A stretch of DNA of 64,000 nt from Rhodobiaceae bacterium (GCA_009885825.1 VFJY01000050.1:62001-126000); one strand, 5' to 3'; shown: positions 1-11,960, numbered from the stretch's first letter. Notes: generated by a model from the sequence alone, not told the origin. Translations and numbers: made by a program.

Positions 1-1040
1 AGCAATGGTCGCTCCGCATGCAACAGATCGTGGCCTATGAAACCGACCTTCTGGACTATGCCGACATTTTCGATGGCTCCACCGAAATTGCAGCCAAGGT
101 CGAGGTCCTCAAAGCGGAAGCCACGGCTGAACTGAAAAACATAATCAATCTTGGCGGCGCCACCTCAGTGCAGGCAATCGACTACATGAAGCGGTCACTG
201 GTCGAATCAAACACCACGCGCCTCAAGGCAATTGAAGCTGGTGACACCAAAGTTGTCGGCGTGAACATTTTTACCTCAACTGAAACATCGCCCCTCTCGG
301 CAAATGAAGGCGACAGTGTAACAATGGTTTCCGAAAACATTGAGTTCGACCAGATTGAAAAACTCAAAGCCTGGCGCGCCCAGAGAAACAAAGCCGCCGT
401 CAACGAAGCACTGGCAGCTCTCAAACAAGCCGCCACCCAAGGCCACAACATCATGGAACCCTCCATCGCCTGCGCCAAGGCAGGTGTCACCACCGGCGAA
501 TGGGCCGAAACCCTGCGCCAGGTTTACGGTGAATACCGCGGGCCCACCGGTGTGAGACTCCTCATGCGTGGCGAAAATCCAGCGGCACTTGTCAACCTTC
601 GCGCCCGCGTCAAAATCTTGGGCCAGGCCTTGGGCCAAACTCCAAAATTGCTGATGGGTAAACCTGGCCTCGACGGTCACTCCAATGGTGCTGAACAACT
701 GGCCACCCGCGCCGCCGACTGCGGATTGGAAGTCTTCTACGACGGCATCAGATCAACGCCAGAGCAACTCGTCCAAACAGCTAAAGAAAAAAAAGTCCAC
801 ATCATCGGCCTCTCCATCCTCTCCGGCAGTCACGTGCCGCTCATCCGCGACATCATGAACCGCCTGCGCCAAGCAGGCCTCGAGAATATTCCCGTGGTCG
901 TGGGTGGAATTATTCCAGCTGACGATACCCACATCCTCAAACAGCTCGGCGTCACCCGTGTCTACACGCCAAAGGATTTTGATCTGAACTCGATTGTGAG
1001 TGATCTAGTGGACTTGCTGGAAAAGACAGTCACCGCTTGA
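1..1040 (+). CDS. ecm: Ethylmalonyl-CoA mutase-like, C-terminal part (B12-dependent acyl-CoA mutase), truncated at window start
   Basis: Frame is open upstream of the ATG at 18 (..QWSLRMQQIVAYETDLLDYADIFDGS). Mutase C-terminal region plus B12-binding motif (GKPGLDGHSNGAEQLA, GLSILSGSH, VVGGIIP). ecm versus mcm not decisively resolved. Confidence 0.75.
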   Translation, partial: QWSLRMQQIVAYETDLLDYADIFDGSTEIAAKVEVLKAEATAELKNIINLGGATSVQAIDYMKRSLVESNTTRLKAIEAGDTKVVGVNIFTSTETSPLSANEGDSVTMVSENIEFDQIEKLKAWRAQRNKAAVNEALAALKQAATQGHNIMEPSIACAKAGVTTGEWAETLRQVYGEYRGPTGVRLLMRGENPAALVNLRARVKILGQALGQTPKLLMGKPGLDGHSNGAEQLATRAADCGLEVFYDGIRSTPEQLVQTAKEKKVHIIGLSILSGSHVPLIRDIMNRLRQAGLENIPVVVGGIIPADDTHILKQLGVTRVYTPKDFDLNSIVSDLVDLLEKTVTA

Positions 1041-1050
1041 CCTCCCTTCC

Positions 1051-1079
1051 TTGACTTTCCCGCGCCCCTTGCCTAGAAC
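1051..1079 (+). promoter_or_regulatory. Putative sigma70-type promoter for rplU-rpmA
   Basis: TTGACT (1051-1056), 17-bp spacer, TAGAAC (1074-1079), upstream of rplU. Confidence 0.5.
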
Positions 1080-1229
1080 CCCTCAATCGCGGCTGGCCGA
1101 AAGCTTGCTGGCGAGCCATGCGCTGCCTCCGGCAACTCGAAAAAGCCTGTAATATCAGGTGCTAAAGCCCGCTGTTTCATGAGTTTGACAGCGGCGCCAA
1201 AGGGCGCGAGGAATGAAAAAGGTCATGAA

Positions 1230-1664
1230 ATGTACGCAGTCATCAAGACTGGCGGCAAACAATATCGCGTTGCCGCCAATGATAAAATCCTCATCGAAAA
1301 GCTCGAGGGCGCCGCTGGCGACCGGGTGAGCTTCACCGATGTGCTCATGGTTTCCACTGGTGGAACCGTTGATATCGGGGCCCCCATGGTTGCCGGTGCC
1401 ACGGTGATCGGTGAAATCGAAAAACAGGCCCGCGGGCCCCACATCATCATTTTCAAGAAGCGCCGCCGCAAGCACTATCGCCGCAGGAACGGCCATCGTC
1501 AGGATTTGACGAGCGTCACCATCACCGAAATTCTGACCGGTGGCGGAAAGCCATCGGCCAAGGCGAAAGCCGAGGCAACACCTGTTGCCGCCGAAGCCAC
1601 GGCGGAGGCGAAGCCGAAGAAGGCTCCCGCCAAGCCGAAGAAACCCAAAGCGGAAAAGGAGTAA
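1230..1664 (+). CDS. rplU: 50S ribosomal protein L21 with Lys/Ala/Pro-rich C-terminal extension
   Basis: [27 protein letters not shown]..; ATG at 1230 preferred over the upstream ORF start; followed by rpmA. Confidence 0.95.
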   Translation: MYAVIKTGGKQYRVAANDKILIEKLEGAAGDRVSFTDVLMVSTGGTVDIGAPMVAGATVIGEIEKQARGPHIIIFKKRRRKHYRRRNGHRQDLTSVTITEILTGGGKPSAKAKAEATPVAAEATAEAKPKKAPAKPKKPKAEKE

Positions 1665-1669
1665 TCCCC

Positions 1670-1936
1670 ATGGCCCATAAAAAAGCAGGCGGATCGTCCC
1701 GCAACGGCCGCGACACCGCAGGCCGCCGGCTTGGCGTGAAATGTTTCGGTGGCGAAAACGTCATCGCCGGCAACATCATCATCCGCCAGCGCGGCACCAC
1801 CTGGCACCCCGGAACCGGCGTAGGCATCGGCAAGGATCACACGATTTTCGCCACCATCCCCGGCACCGTGAATTTCCGTGGCACCAAGAAGAACCGGCAA
1901 GTTGTGTCCGTTCTGCCCATGAAAGCCGCTGAATAG
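1670..1936 (+). CDS. rpmA: 50S ribosomal protein L27
   Basis: [43 protein letters not shown].. Confidence 0.97.
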   Translation: MAHKKAGGSSRNGRDTAGRRLGVKCFGGENVIAGNIIIRQRGTTWHPGTGVGIGKDHTIFATIPGTVNFRGTKKNRQVVSVLPMKAAE

Positions 1937-1956
1937 ATAATCGAACAGTCCCATTG

Positions 1957-1988
1957 AAAAAGGAGAGGCAATCCACCTCTCCTTTTTT
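1957..1988 (+). terminator. Rho-independent terminator after rpmA
   Basis: AAAAAGGAGAGG-caatcca-CCTCTCCTTTTTT stem followed by T-run. Confidence 0.85.
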
Positions 1989-2009
1989 CGTTTACGCAGT
2001 ACAACTCAC

Positions 2010-2465
2010 CTAAAAAACCATGGCGACGTAGCGGGGCACCAGTTTCTTGCGGCCCAGCCCGCCATTGTGTTTGGATGCCGCGAGCTTAAGATTGCCATGT
2101 GACAGTTTTACGGCCATTTGAAGATGTTTCAGGCCATATTCCACATTGGTGGAAGCATTCAGCAAACCCGCGCAGTTGCCGCGAAAGCCAATTCCGCGTG
2201 CCGTGGCGCATTTCAGTTGATACACGCCATATTCTCCGGCGGCCCCCCGAATATTGGGATTATAACCCGATTCAATCTTGGCGATGCGCAGCGCGAACCA
2301 TGCGGGAACCCCATAGCGCGGCGCCATCCTCTTGATCAAGGTCACAACATTTTCCTGCTTGGCGGAAAGGTTTGTTTTATGTTTGGAACCAGCCTCCGCA
2401 TTTCCTGTGAATATAGTTGCAGCAAACAGAGCAACGGTGAGTCCTGCGGTAAGTCTATTTTTCAT
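2010..2465 (-). CDS. Small secreted lytic transglycosylase (SLT domain)
   Basis: Signal peptide; RIAKIESGYNP catalytic Glu region; GEYGVYQLK; NVEYGLKHL. Confidence 0.8.
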   Translation of the reverse strand: MKNRLTAGLTVALFAATIFTGNAEAGSKHKTNLSAKQENVVTLIKRMAPRYGVPAWFALRIAKIESGYNPNIRGAAGEYGVYQLKCATARGIGFRGNCAGLLNASTNVEYGLKHLQMAVKLSHGNLKLAASKHNGGLGRKKLVPRYVAMVF

Positions 2466-2625
2466 TATTATCCTTTTGAGTTTCGAAAAGTCATCCGAAT
2501 TAAACTGGTAATACTGTTGTGGAGACTCTATTGGACGGAAAGTATTATGGGATAAACTAGCCTAATGTGACCACTATGTGGCAGCGCACAAAATTTGCTG
2601 CATTGCGGCAGACCCTAGGAATTGA

Positions 2626-4803
<2,178 letters not shown>

Positions 4804-4817
<14 letters not shown>

Positions 4818-6063
4818 AACCATGTTGGAATTGGGCCGTGACGCCCGCGAAGCGGCGCGTATCCTGGCGTTGGCGCCAACCGCCCAAAAGAATGCGGCGC
4901 TCAAAGCCATGGCCCAGGCAATTCGCGAGTCCGCCGCAAAAATCATTGTTGCAAACCAGGCCGATGTCTCCGCTGCAAAATCAAAGGATTTGAAAGATTC
5001 CTTCATTGACCGCCTGACACTGACCCCGGCGCGCATCGAGGCAATGGCCAAAGGCCTTGAAGAAATCGCCGAATTGCCCGATCCCGTGGGCGCCACGCTC
5101 AGCGAATGGACACGGCCCAATGGCATGAAAATTTCGCGCGTCCGCGTTCCGATCGGCGTCATTGGAATTATCTTTGAAAGCAGGCCAAATGTGACAGCCG
5201 ATGCCGGCGCCCTTTGCATGAAGTCCGGCAACGCGGCAATCCTGCGCGCCGGCTCCAACGGGTTTCGCTCATCCACCGTGATTGCCGAAGCCCTGCAGCA
5301 GGGCCTTGACGCGGCGGGGCTGCCCAAGGCCTGCATTCAGATGGCCCCCACCACGTCGCGCGAAAGCGTTGGAGAAATGCTCTCGGGCCTCGGCGGCGCC
5401 ATCGATGTGATCGTGCCAAGGGGCGGCAAAAATCTGGTGGCGCGCGTCCAGGCCGAAGCCCGCGTTCCGGTCTTCAGCCATCTCGAAGGCGTCTGCCATG
5501 TCTATGTCGACAAGGCGGCAAACCCCGAAATGGCGAGGGAAATCGTCCTCAACTCCAAAATGCGCCGCACCGGCGTGTGCGGTTCCGCCGAAACAATCCT
5601 GATCGACCGTGCCGCTGCGGCCAGGAACCTGAAGCCAATCATCCGCACACTGATTGATGCGGGCTGTGAAGTGCGGGGCGACGCCGATGCGCAAGCGGCT
5701 GACACGCGGGTGAAATCGGCGAGCGAGGAAGACTGGTCAACGGAATATCTGGATGCCATCGTTTCACTCAAGGTAGTGGATGGCGTTGAAGCTGCGATGG
5801 CCCACATCGCCAAATATGGCTCCCAGCACACCGACGCAATCGTCTCCGATGATGCGGCAACGGCTCTCAAATTTCTCAATGAAGTTGACAGCGCCATTGT
5901 GCTTCATAACGCGTCCACCCAGTTTGCCGATGGCGGTGAATTTGGTTTTGGCGCCGAAATCGGCATCGCCACAGGCAAGCTCCACGCCAGGGGGCCGGTT
6001 GGCTTGGAGCAACTCACAACATTCAAATATCAAGTGCGTGGTTCGGGACAAATCCGCCCATGA
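4804..6063 (+). CDS. proA: Gamma-glutamyl phosphate reductase (start 4804 or 4822)
   Basis: [43 protein letters not shown]. Confidence 0.96.
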
Positions 6064-6659
6064 TAAAACCGCCAATTTTTGGCAAGGGACAGCGCATCGG
6101 TCTTTTCGGTGGCTCATTCAACCCCGCCCATTACGGCCACTACATGGTGGCGCTTTACGCCAAGAAGCGTTTGCAGCTCGATTGGGTGTGGTGGCTTGTG
6201 TCGCCCCAGAACCCGCTGAAAGACCCCCATGAAACCGGCGACTATGCCAAACGGCTGGCCTTCACCAAACAGATTGCCAAACACCCCCGCTTCGTGGTGA
6301 CCGATATTGAACACCAGATAAATTCTCACAACACCGCCCAAACCTTGCAAGCCCTTGGCCACACGATGAACCAGGCGAATTTTGTCTGGATCATGGGAGC
6401 CGACAGTTTCGCCAATTTGCATCGCTGGCACAACTGGACCGATATTCCCGATGCTCTGCCATTGGCGTTTCTAGCGCGCCCCGGCTATTCCGTGCGCGCC
6501 TTGAGCGGCCGCGCCGCGCTCCGCTATGCGCTGCGCCGGGTTCAAACCGACTTTGCCGCCAAGTTGATAAACCGTAAAACGCCCGCCTGGGTGTTCCTGC
6601 CCATGCCTCTGCGGCCCGAAAGCTCCACTGCAATTCGCAACTTGAACCAAAACCGGTGA
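6060..6659 (+). CDS. nadD: Nicotinate-nucleotide adenylyltransferase
   Basis: [42 protein letters not shown]. Confidence 0.95.
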   Translation: MIKPPIFGKGQRIGLFGGSFNPAHYGHYMVALYAKKRLQLDWVWWLVSPQNPLKDPHETGDYAKRLAFTKQIAKHPRFVVTDIEHQINSHNTAQTLQALGHTMNQANFVWIMGADSFANLHRWHNWTDIPDALPLAFLARPGYSVRALSGRAALRYALRRVQTDFAAKLINRKTPAWVFLPMPLRPESSTAIRNLNQNR

Positions 6660-6699
6660 AGTTCTAAAATATCACGCGAAACCCATAAAGGACAAAACT

Positions 6700-7401
6700 C
6701 TGAAAAAGCCAGCTAAGAAAGCTATCGCCAAATCCAAATTGGCGAAACCAGCAAAACCCGCCTCTTCATCAAAACGCCCACCGAAGACCGCGGCTGAACT
6801 CAAAACCATCATGATGGCCAAAGTGCGCTTTGCCGAGAAAGCCAGGTCAGGCCTGCGCGGCAAGACCACCTCAAAGGTCAAGCCCAAGAGCAAGGCAAAG
6901 CCCGCAAGGAAGGTCAAATCAGCGCCAAAGAGGAAGCCGGTCGCAAAAGCCGGTGTCGCCATAAAGCCAAAAGTAACAGCCAAAGCAAAAGTAGCAGCCA
7001 AACCAAAAACCAAACCAGCGGTGAAACTCGCCGTTGCCGAAAAGCCAAAACTGCAAACCGACCAGACAATTCTGAGCATCGTTCTGGCCCAGCTTGAAGA
7101 CGCCAAGGCCGAAGATATCATTTCAATCAGTCTTGATGGCAAGACCGCCATTGCTGATAACATGGTTGTGGCCTCCGGCCGCTCAAACCGCCATGTGGGT
7201 GCCATCGCCGATCAGGTTGTTGACAAGCTGAAAGCTGCCGGCCACCGCAACATTCGCGTTGAAGGCATGGACCAGTGCGATTGGGTGCTGGTGGATGCGG
7301 TCGACGTGATCATCCATCTCTTCCGGCCAGAAGTTCGCAGTTTCTACAATCTGGAAAAGCTCTGGTCGGAACATTCACCTCAAGAGCCGACTGCTGCTTA
7401 G
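6700..7401 (+). CDS. rsfS: Ribosomal silencing factor RsfS with long basic N-terminal extension; possible CTG start at 6700 (ORF track starts at TTG 6739)
   Basis: C-terminal RsfS domain (DIISISLDGKTAIADNMVVASGRSNRHVGAIADQVVDKL..EGMDQCDWVLVDAVDVIIHLFRPEVRSFYNLEKLW); AAAGGA SD-like sequence 7 nt before CTG6700. Confidence 0.85.
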   Translation: MKKPAKKAIAKSKLAKPAKPASSSKRPPKTAAELKTIMMAKVRFAEKARSGLRGKTTSKVKPKSKAKPARKVKSAPKRKPVAKAGVAIKPKVTAKAKVAAKPKTKPAVKLAVAEKPKLQTDQTILSIVLAQLEDAKAEDIISISLDGKTAIADNMVVASGRSNRHVGAIADQVVDKLKAAGHRNIRVEGMDQCDWVLVDAVDVIIHLFRPEVRSFYNLEKLWSEHSPQEPTAA

Positions 7402-7404
7402 TCC

Positions 7405-7887
7405 GTGCGGCTGCAGGTTCTTGGCATTGGCCGTTTGAAGGCAGGTCCGGAAAAACTTCTCGCCGACGACTATCAGACACGCCTGGAAGGTCTCGGCCGC
7501 AAGGCTGGGATCACCAGGATCACAGTCACGGACCTTGCTGAGTCCCAGGCGCAAACCGCTGGCCTGCGGCAGGATGAAGAAAGCAGGCTGCTGACAGCGG
7601 CCTTGGCTCCCAAAGCCCAGACACTGGTGTTTGACGAACGCGGAAAGTCCCTGACGAGCGAAAATTTTTCCAAGCTGCTGCAACGCCACCTCGACCAAGG
7701 CACAATGGATTTGGCATTCCTCATCGGTGGGCCAGACGGCCATGCGGCCGAAACCCGCCATAAAGCCGGCCAACTCATTTCCTTTGGCCCCATGACCTGG
7801 CCCCATCGCTTGGTGCGGGTCATGTTGTTTGAACAAATTTACCGGGCAGTCACTATTATGGTTAATCATCCCTATCATCGGCCATGA
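7405..7887 (+). CDS. rlmH: 23S rRNA pseudouridine-1915 N3-methyltransferase RlmH (GTG start)
   Basis: FLIGGPDGH; MTWPHRLVRVMLFEQIYRAVTIMVNHPYHRP. Confidence 0.95.
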   Translation: MRLQVLGIGRLKAGPEKLLADDYQTRLEGLGRKAGITRITVTDLAESQAQTAGLRQDEESRLLTAALAPKAQTLVFDERGKSLTSENFSKLLQRHLDQGTMDLAFLIGGPDGHAAETRHKAGQLISFGPMTWPHRLVRVMLFEQIYRAVTIMVNHPYHRP

Positions 7888-7918
7888 GTCGATCACCCGG
7901 GAGCCGTAATTTCGACAA

Positions 7919-9187
7919 TTGCCTCCTCCAACAGTGGTTTTGATGATGTTCTGGCGGGCACTGGCAGTGATGTTGATTGTGGCGCTTGGCGCCGCCAGCG
8001 CCGAAACGCCGCCGCTCCCGGAAACCGAGCTTGGTGCCGTGGAACAGGAACTCGCCACATCCGCCGCCACCCGGCAAAAAATTCAAAGCGAGGTCGCTGC
8101 CACGCTGGCCGAGCAGGACGCGATCTCAACCAAGCTGATTGATTTGGCCAGCATCATTCAGGGCCAGGAAACTGCTGTAGGAACTATTGAAGAGCGCATT
8201 CTTGCCCTCCGCAAAGCGGCCATTATCATCCGCGCGGACTTGGCGGAAAAGCAGGATGTGATGTCAGAAGTGCTTGCTGGCTTGCAAAGGCTGGAGCAGA
8301 ATCCGCCGCCAGCCCTGGTTGTCGAGCCCCGCGATGTGCTCGCAGCTCTTCGGGGCGCCATGATGTTTGGGGCAATTGTGCCAGAACTCAGGGCCGAAGC
8401 TGAGCTGTTGGCGCAAAAACTTTCCCGCCTTGATCACATTCGCGTTGGCATTGAGGCCGAGAAAACCACCCTGGCCCAGAACATTGCCGGTCTCAAAAAG
8501 TCTCAAATCGAGCTGGATCAGCTCATTGCCCAGAAGCGGCAACTTGTTTCCGAACGCGAAGGCAAACTGCAAAGTGAGCAAAAGCGCGCCATCGCGTTGG
8601 CCGACAAGGCAAAGTCCCTCAAGCAATTGCTGGCCGACCTCGCCGCTGCCAAAAAACTGGCCGAGATTGAAAAATCAAAGCAGGATAAGGCTTTAGCAGC
8701 GGAAAAAAAGCGGCAAGAGACAGCCCTTTTCAAGCCGGCTCTCAAGCTTTCACAAAGCCGGAGCCGGCTGCAATATCCGGCTCAGGGCCAAATTATCCGG
8801 GCTTTTGGCACCGATGACGGGTTGGGAAGCACCCTCAGAGGCATAGCCGTCGCAACCCGCTCTGGCGCCCAGGTAACCACGCCCATGGACGCCCTGGTCG
8901 AGTTTGCTGGCCCCTTCCGCTCCTATGGCCAGCTCTTGATCTTGAATGCCGGAGAGGGTTACCTTGTATTAATGGCTGGCATGCACGATATATCAACCGA
9001 AATAGGGCAATCCATAAAAGCTGGCGAACCCGTAGGCACGATGGGAGAAGGCCCTTCTTCCGTCACTTTGTTGGGCGATCAAGTGGAAGAACCGAGGCCG
9101 GTGCTGTATATCGAATTCAGGTATAATGGGGGTGCCATTGATTCGGCCCCCTGGTGGATTGGTGGAATGAAAGAGGCGCGTAAATAA
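7919..9187 (+). CDS. Murein hydrolase activator EnvC-like (coiled coil + M23 peptidase domain)
   Basis: N-terminal signal, long coiled coil, C-terminal LytM/M23-like region; located between rlmH and ctpA. Confidence 0.88.
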   Translation: MPPPTVVLMMFWRALAVMLIVALGAASAETPPLPETELGAVEQELATSAATRQKIQSEVAATLAEQDAISTKLIDLASIIQGQETAVGTIEERILALRKAAIIIRADLAEKQDVMSEVLAGLQRLEQNPPPALVVEPRDVLAALRGAMMFGAIVPELRAEAELLAQKLSRLDHIRVGIEAEKTTLAQNIAGLKKSQIELDQLIAQKRQLVSEREGKLQSEQKRAIALADKAKSLKQLLADLAAAKKLAEIEKSKQDKALAAEKKRQETALFKPALKLSQSRSRLQYPAQGQIIRAFGTDDGLGSTLRGIAVATRSGAQVTTPMDALVEFAGPFRSYGQLLILNAGEGYLVLMAGMHDISTEIGQSIKAGEPVGTMGEGPSSVTLLGDQVEEPRPVLYIEFRYNGGAIDSAPWWIGGMKEARK

Positions 9188-10531
9188 ATGATGATGAATA
9201 ACCGCATGAAGTCTTTTGGCCTGGTTTTGGCCGGCGCCGTTTCGGCAACCGTGCTTTGGCATGTCTTTGATCCGGCAACCGCCGCGACAAAAGCCGACTA
9301 CTACAAACAGCTCAATCTCTTCGGCGATGTTTTTGACCGCGTCCGGGCCGACTATGTCGAAAGCCCCGATGAAGCCAAGATGGTGGAAGCCGCCGTCAAC
9401 GGCATGCTGGCTTCTCTTGATCCCCATTCAAGTTTCATGAACGCCAAGCAGTTTGACGACATGAGCGTCCAGACCAAGGGCGAATTCGGCGGCCTCGGCA
9501 TCGAGGTCACCATGGAAAATGGCGTCGTGAAAGTTGTGACCCCGATTGACGACACGCCCGCCGCCAAGGCAGGCATCATGTCCAATGACCTCATCACCAA
9601 GATTGATGGCACGGAAATTCAAGGCATGACCTTGAACGAGGCCGTTGAAAAAATGCGCGGCGGCATCAACACGCCCATCACCCTCACCATCCAGCGCAAG
9701 GAACAAGCGGCATTCGACGTGAAGCTCGTTCGCGACCGCATCAAGGTGCAGTCGGTCAAGTTCAACATAGAGGCCGATGACATCGGCTATGTGCGAATCG
9801 CCTCCTTCAGCGAACAGACCCAGGAAGGCCTTGAAAAAGCTTTGACCAAGTTAAGGGCGGATATGGGCGACAAGGCCAAGGGCTATATTCTGGACCTGCG
9901 CAATAATCCGGGCGGCCTGCTGGATCAATCGATCTCCGTGTCCGACAGCTTCCTCGACCAGGGCGAAGTTGTGTCAACCCGCGGCCGCCACGCCGACGAA
10001 ACCCAGAGATTCAGCGCGCAAAAAGGCGACCTCACTGACAACAAGCCGGTGGTGATCCTGATCAACGGCGGCTCGGCCTCGGCCTCTGAAATTGTCGCAG
10101 GAGCGCTGCAGGATCACAAGCGCGCAACCCTCATCGGCACCCGCTCATTCGGCAAGGGCTCGGTTCAAACCATCATCCCCCTGGGAACCGAAGGGGCGCT
10201 GCGCCTGACCACGGCGCGTTACTACACGCCCGCCGGCCGCTCCATCCAGGCCAAGGGCATCGATGCTGATATTGTGATTGAGCAGCCACTGCCGCCTGAG
10301 CTGCAAGGCAAGAATGTGTCAACCGAAGGCGAAGCAAGCCTCAGGGGCCATCTCACCAATGAAGGCGGCGGCGATGAAAGCGGCGGCTCTTCGGCATACG
10401 TGCCGGAAGACAAGACCAAGGACGTTCAGCTCAAGGCGGCGATTGACTTCCTCCACGGCGTCAAGGTGGTGAGCAATGTGAAGCCCGCCGAAGCAAAGCC
10501 TGCGGCAACGGACGCCAAGTCGACCAACTGA
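9188..10531 (+). CDS. ctpA: C-terminal processing protease (S41 family, PDZ)
   Basis: FGGLGIEV PDZ; LDLRNNPGGLLDQ; GGSASASEIVAGALQDHKRATLIGTRSFGKGSVQT. Confidence 0.95.
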   Translation: MMMNNRMKSFGLVLAGAVSATVLWHVFDPATAATKADYYKQLNLFGDVFDRVRADYVESPDEAKMVEAAVNGMLASLDPHSSFMNAKQFDDMSVQTKGEFGGLGIEVTMENGVVKVVTPIDDTPAAKAGIMSNDLITKIDGTEIQGMTLNEAVEKMRGGINTPITLTIQRKEQAAFDVKLVRDRIKVQSVKFNIEADDIGYVRIASFSEQTQEGLEKALTKLRADMGDKAKGYILDLRNNPGGLLDQSISVSDSFLDQGEVVSTRGRHADETQRFSAQKGDLTDNKPVVILINGGSASASEIVAGALQDHKRATLIGTRSFGKGSVQTIIPLGTEGALRLTTARYYTPAGRSIQAKGIDADIVIEQPLPPELQGKNVSTEGEASLRGHLTNEGGGDESGGSSAYVPEDKTKDVQLKAAIDFLHGVKVVSNVKPAEAKPAATDAKSTN

Positions 10532-10553
10532 GTTTTAGCGGAACGGAATAGTC

Positions 10554-10578
10554 AACGGGGCGCTGGAAGCGCCCCGTT
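10554..10578 (+). terminator. Hairpin terminator after ctpA (between convergent genes)
   Basis: AACGGGGCGC-tggaa-GCGCCCCGTT perfect 10-bp stem. Confidence 0.7.
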
Positions 10579-10589
10579 GCATTTCGGCA

Positions 10590-11684
10590 CTAGGCGAACC
10601 TCACCGCATAGACCGGCGGCAGGGAGTACGTCACATTCTGCCAGCTCTCGCCCTGGTCCTCGCTCACCCAGACACCGCCCGTCGTCGAGCCAAACGCCAG
10701 GCGATCACCGGTTTCATCAATCGCCAGCGCATGGCGCAACACGAGGTCATAGGCGTGTTCCTGCGGCAACCCCTTGCTCAGCACATCAAAAGTCTTGCCG
10801 CCGTCGCGGGTCCGCGTAACCACCAGCTTGCCGTCAACCGGAATGCGCTTCTCATCCTTGATGCCGGGCACAAACCAGGCGGTGTCCGGTTCCTTCGGAT
10901 GCACCACCACGCCGAACCCAAAAGAGGAAGGCGGCACATTCTTGACCTCCTGCCAGCTTTCGGACGCATCCCGCGAGATATAAATCCCGCAATGATGCTG
11001 CACCCACAGCCTGTCCGGTGAACCCTGGCATTGCACCATCATGTGCGGGTCCTGCGTGCCGGGATCATCCGCCACATCAGCGGGCGTGTGGTCAAAGCGC
11101 ATGCCCTGCGCCTTGCAGGCCCAGGTCTCGCCGCCATCATGGCTCGTCCACACACCGCCGCACGACACCGCAACACGGATAGTTTTGGGCGACCGGGGGT
11201 CAACGCAGATGGAGTGGATGCCGGGAATGTCCGCCCCGCCGCCCAGCCACTTGTTGCGTTCGGGCATATCCCACAAGCTGTGGATCATGTCCCAGCTTCC
11301 ACCACGATCCCTTGAGCGAAACAATCCACCCGGCATCGTGCCGCACCAAAGCTCACCGTCGCTTCCGGGCTCCAGCGTCCAGATCATCTGGGTCGTCCAG
11401 TTCACGGGCTTGCCCCAGCCATCCAGATCAACAAGGCCCTCGGGCTTGGCGGGATAGGCAGGTGCTGCCAGTTCTTCCCATGCGCCACCATTCGTTTTCC
11501 GGTGCAGCTTCACTCCGAAGTGGCCGTGGTTCAGGGCGGCATAAGTCGTATCATCCCGCCTGTCATGCAGGGTGAGCGTGACATTGTCGCCAATAAAATC
11601 CCCCTTGGACACCGCCCACTTTTTCCTGGTCTTCGCCAAAGTAAACAACCCCTTGCGCGTTGAAACCAGAATTTCTTGGCCCAT
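10590..11684 (-). CDS. BNR/sialidase-like beta-propeller protein (WD40/YVTN/BNR-like), no signal peptide
   Basis: Repeated SxDxGxxW motifs (SRDRGGSWDM, SHDGGETWAC, SRDASESWQEV, TRDGGKTFDV, SEDQGESWQNV). Confidence 0.8.
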   Translation of the reverse strand: MGQEILVSTRKGLFTLAKTRKKWAVSKGDFIGDNVTLTLHDRRDDTTYAALNHGHFGVKLHRKTNGGAWEELAAPAYPAKPEGLVDLDGWGKPVNWTTQMIWTLEPGSDGELWCGTMPGGLFRSRDRGGSWDMIHSLWDMPERNKWLGGGADIPGIHSICVDPRSPKTIRVAVSCGGVWTSHDGGETWACKAQGMRFDHTPADVADDPGTQDPHMMVQCQGSPDRLWVQHHCGIYISRDASESWQEVKNVPPSSFGFGVVVHPKEPDTAWFVPGIKDEKRIPVDGKLVVTRTRDGGKTFDVLSKGLPQEHAYDLVLRHALAIDETGDRLAFGSTTGGVWVSEDQGESWQNVTYSLPPVYAVRFA

Positions 11685-11687
11685 CGC

Positions 11688-11960
11688 TCACCCTCCTGAT
11701 AACGCCTGCAGAACGTAGATGTTGCTGGTGGGTTTGACCGGGTCGCTGAGCCCCACAAGATCGCGCAACCTGCTGCCATCCACCAATATGGTCATGTGTT
11801 TGCGAAGTGCCGCCTGATCATCCAGCACATAATTGCGCAAACGGTCGTTTTTGGCAAAAACAACGCGCAGCACCTCCCGCACCGTCTGGCCCTCGGCCTC
11901 AACGATGGGGCACTCCACATGCCTGCGCAAATTGGTGGTGAATACCACTTTCGCCATCAC
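11688..11960 (-). CDS. MoaD/ThiS-like beta-grasp protein with C-terminal Gly-Gly
   Basis: 90 aa; ..HMTILVDGSRLRDLVGLSDPVKPTSNIYVLQALSGG; overall MoaD/ThiS layout, diglycine C-terminus; 3-nt gap to the BNR gene. Confidence 0.7.
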   Translation of the reverse strand: MMAKVVFTTNLRRHVECPIVEAEGQTVREVLRVVFAKNDRLRNYVLDDQAALRKHMTILVDGSRLRDLVGLSDPVKPTSNIYVLQALSGG

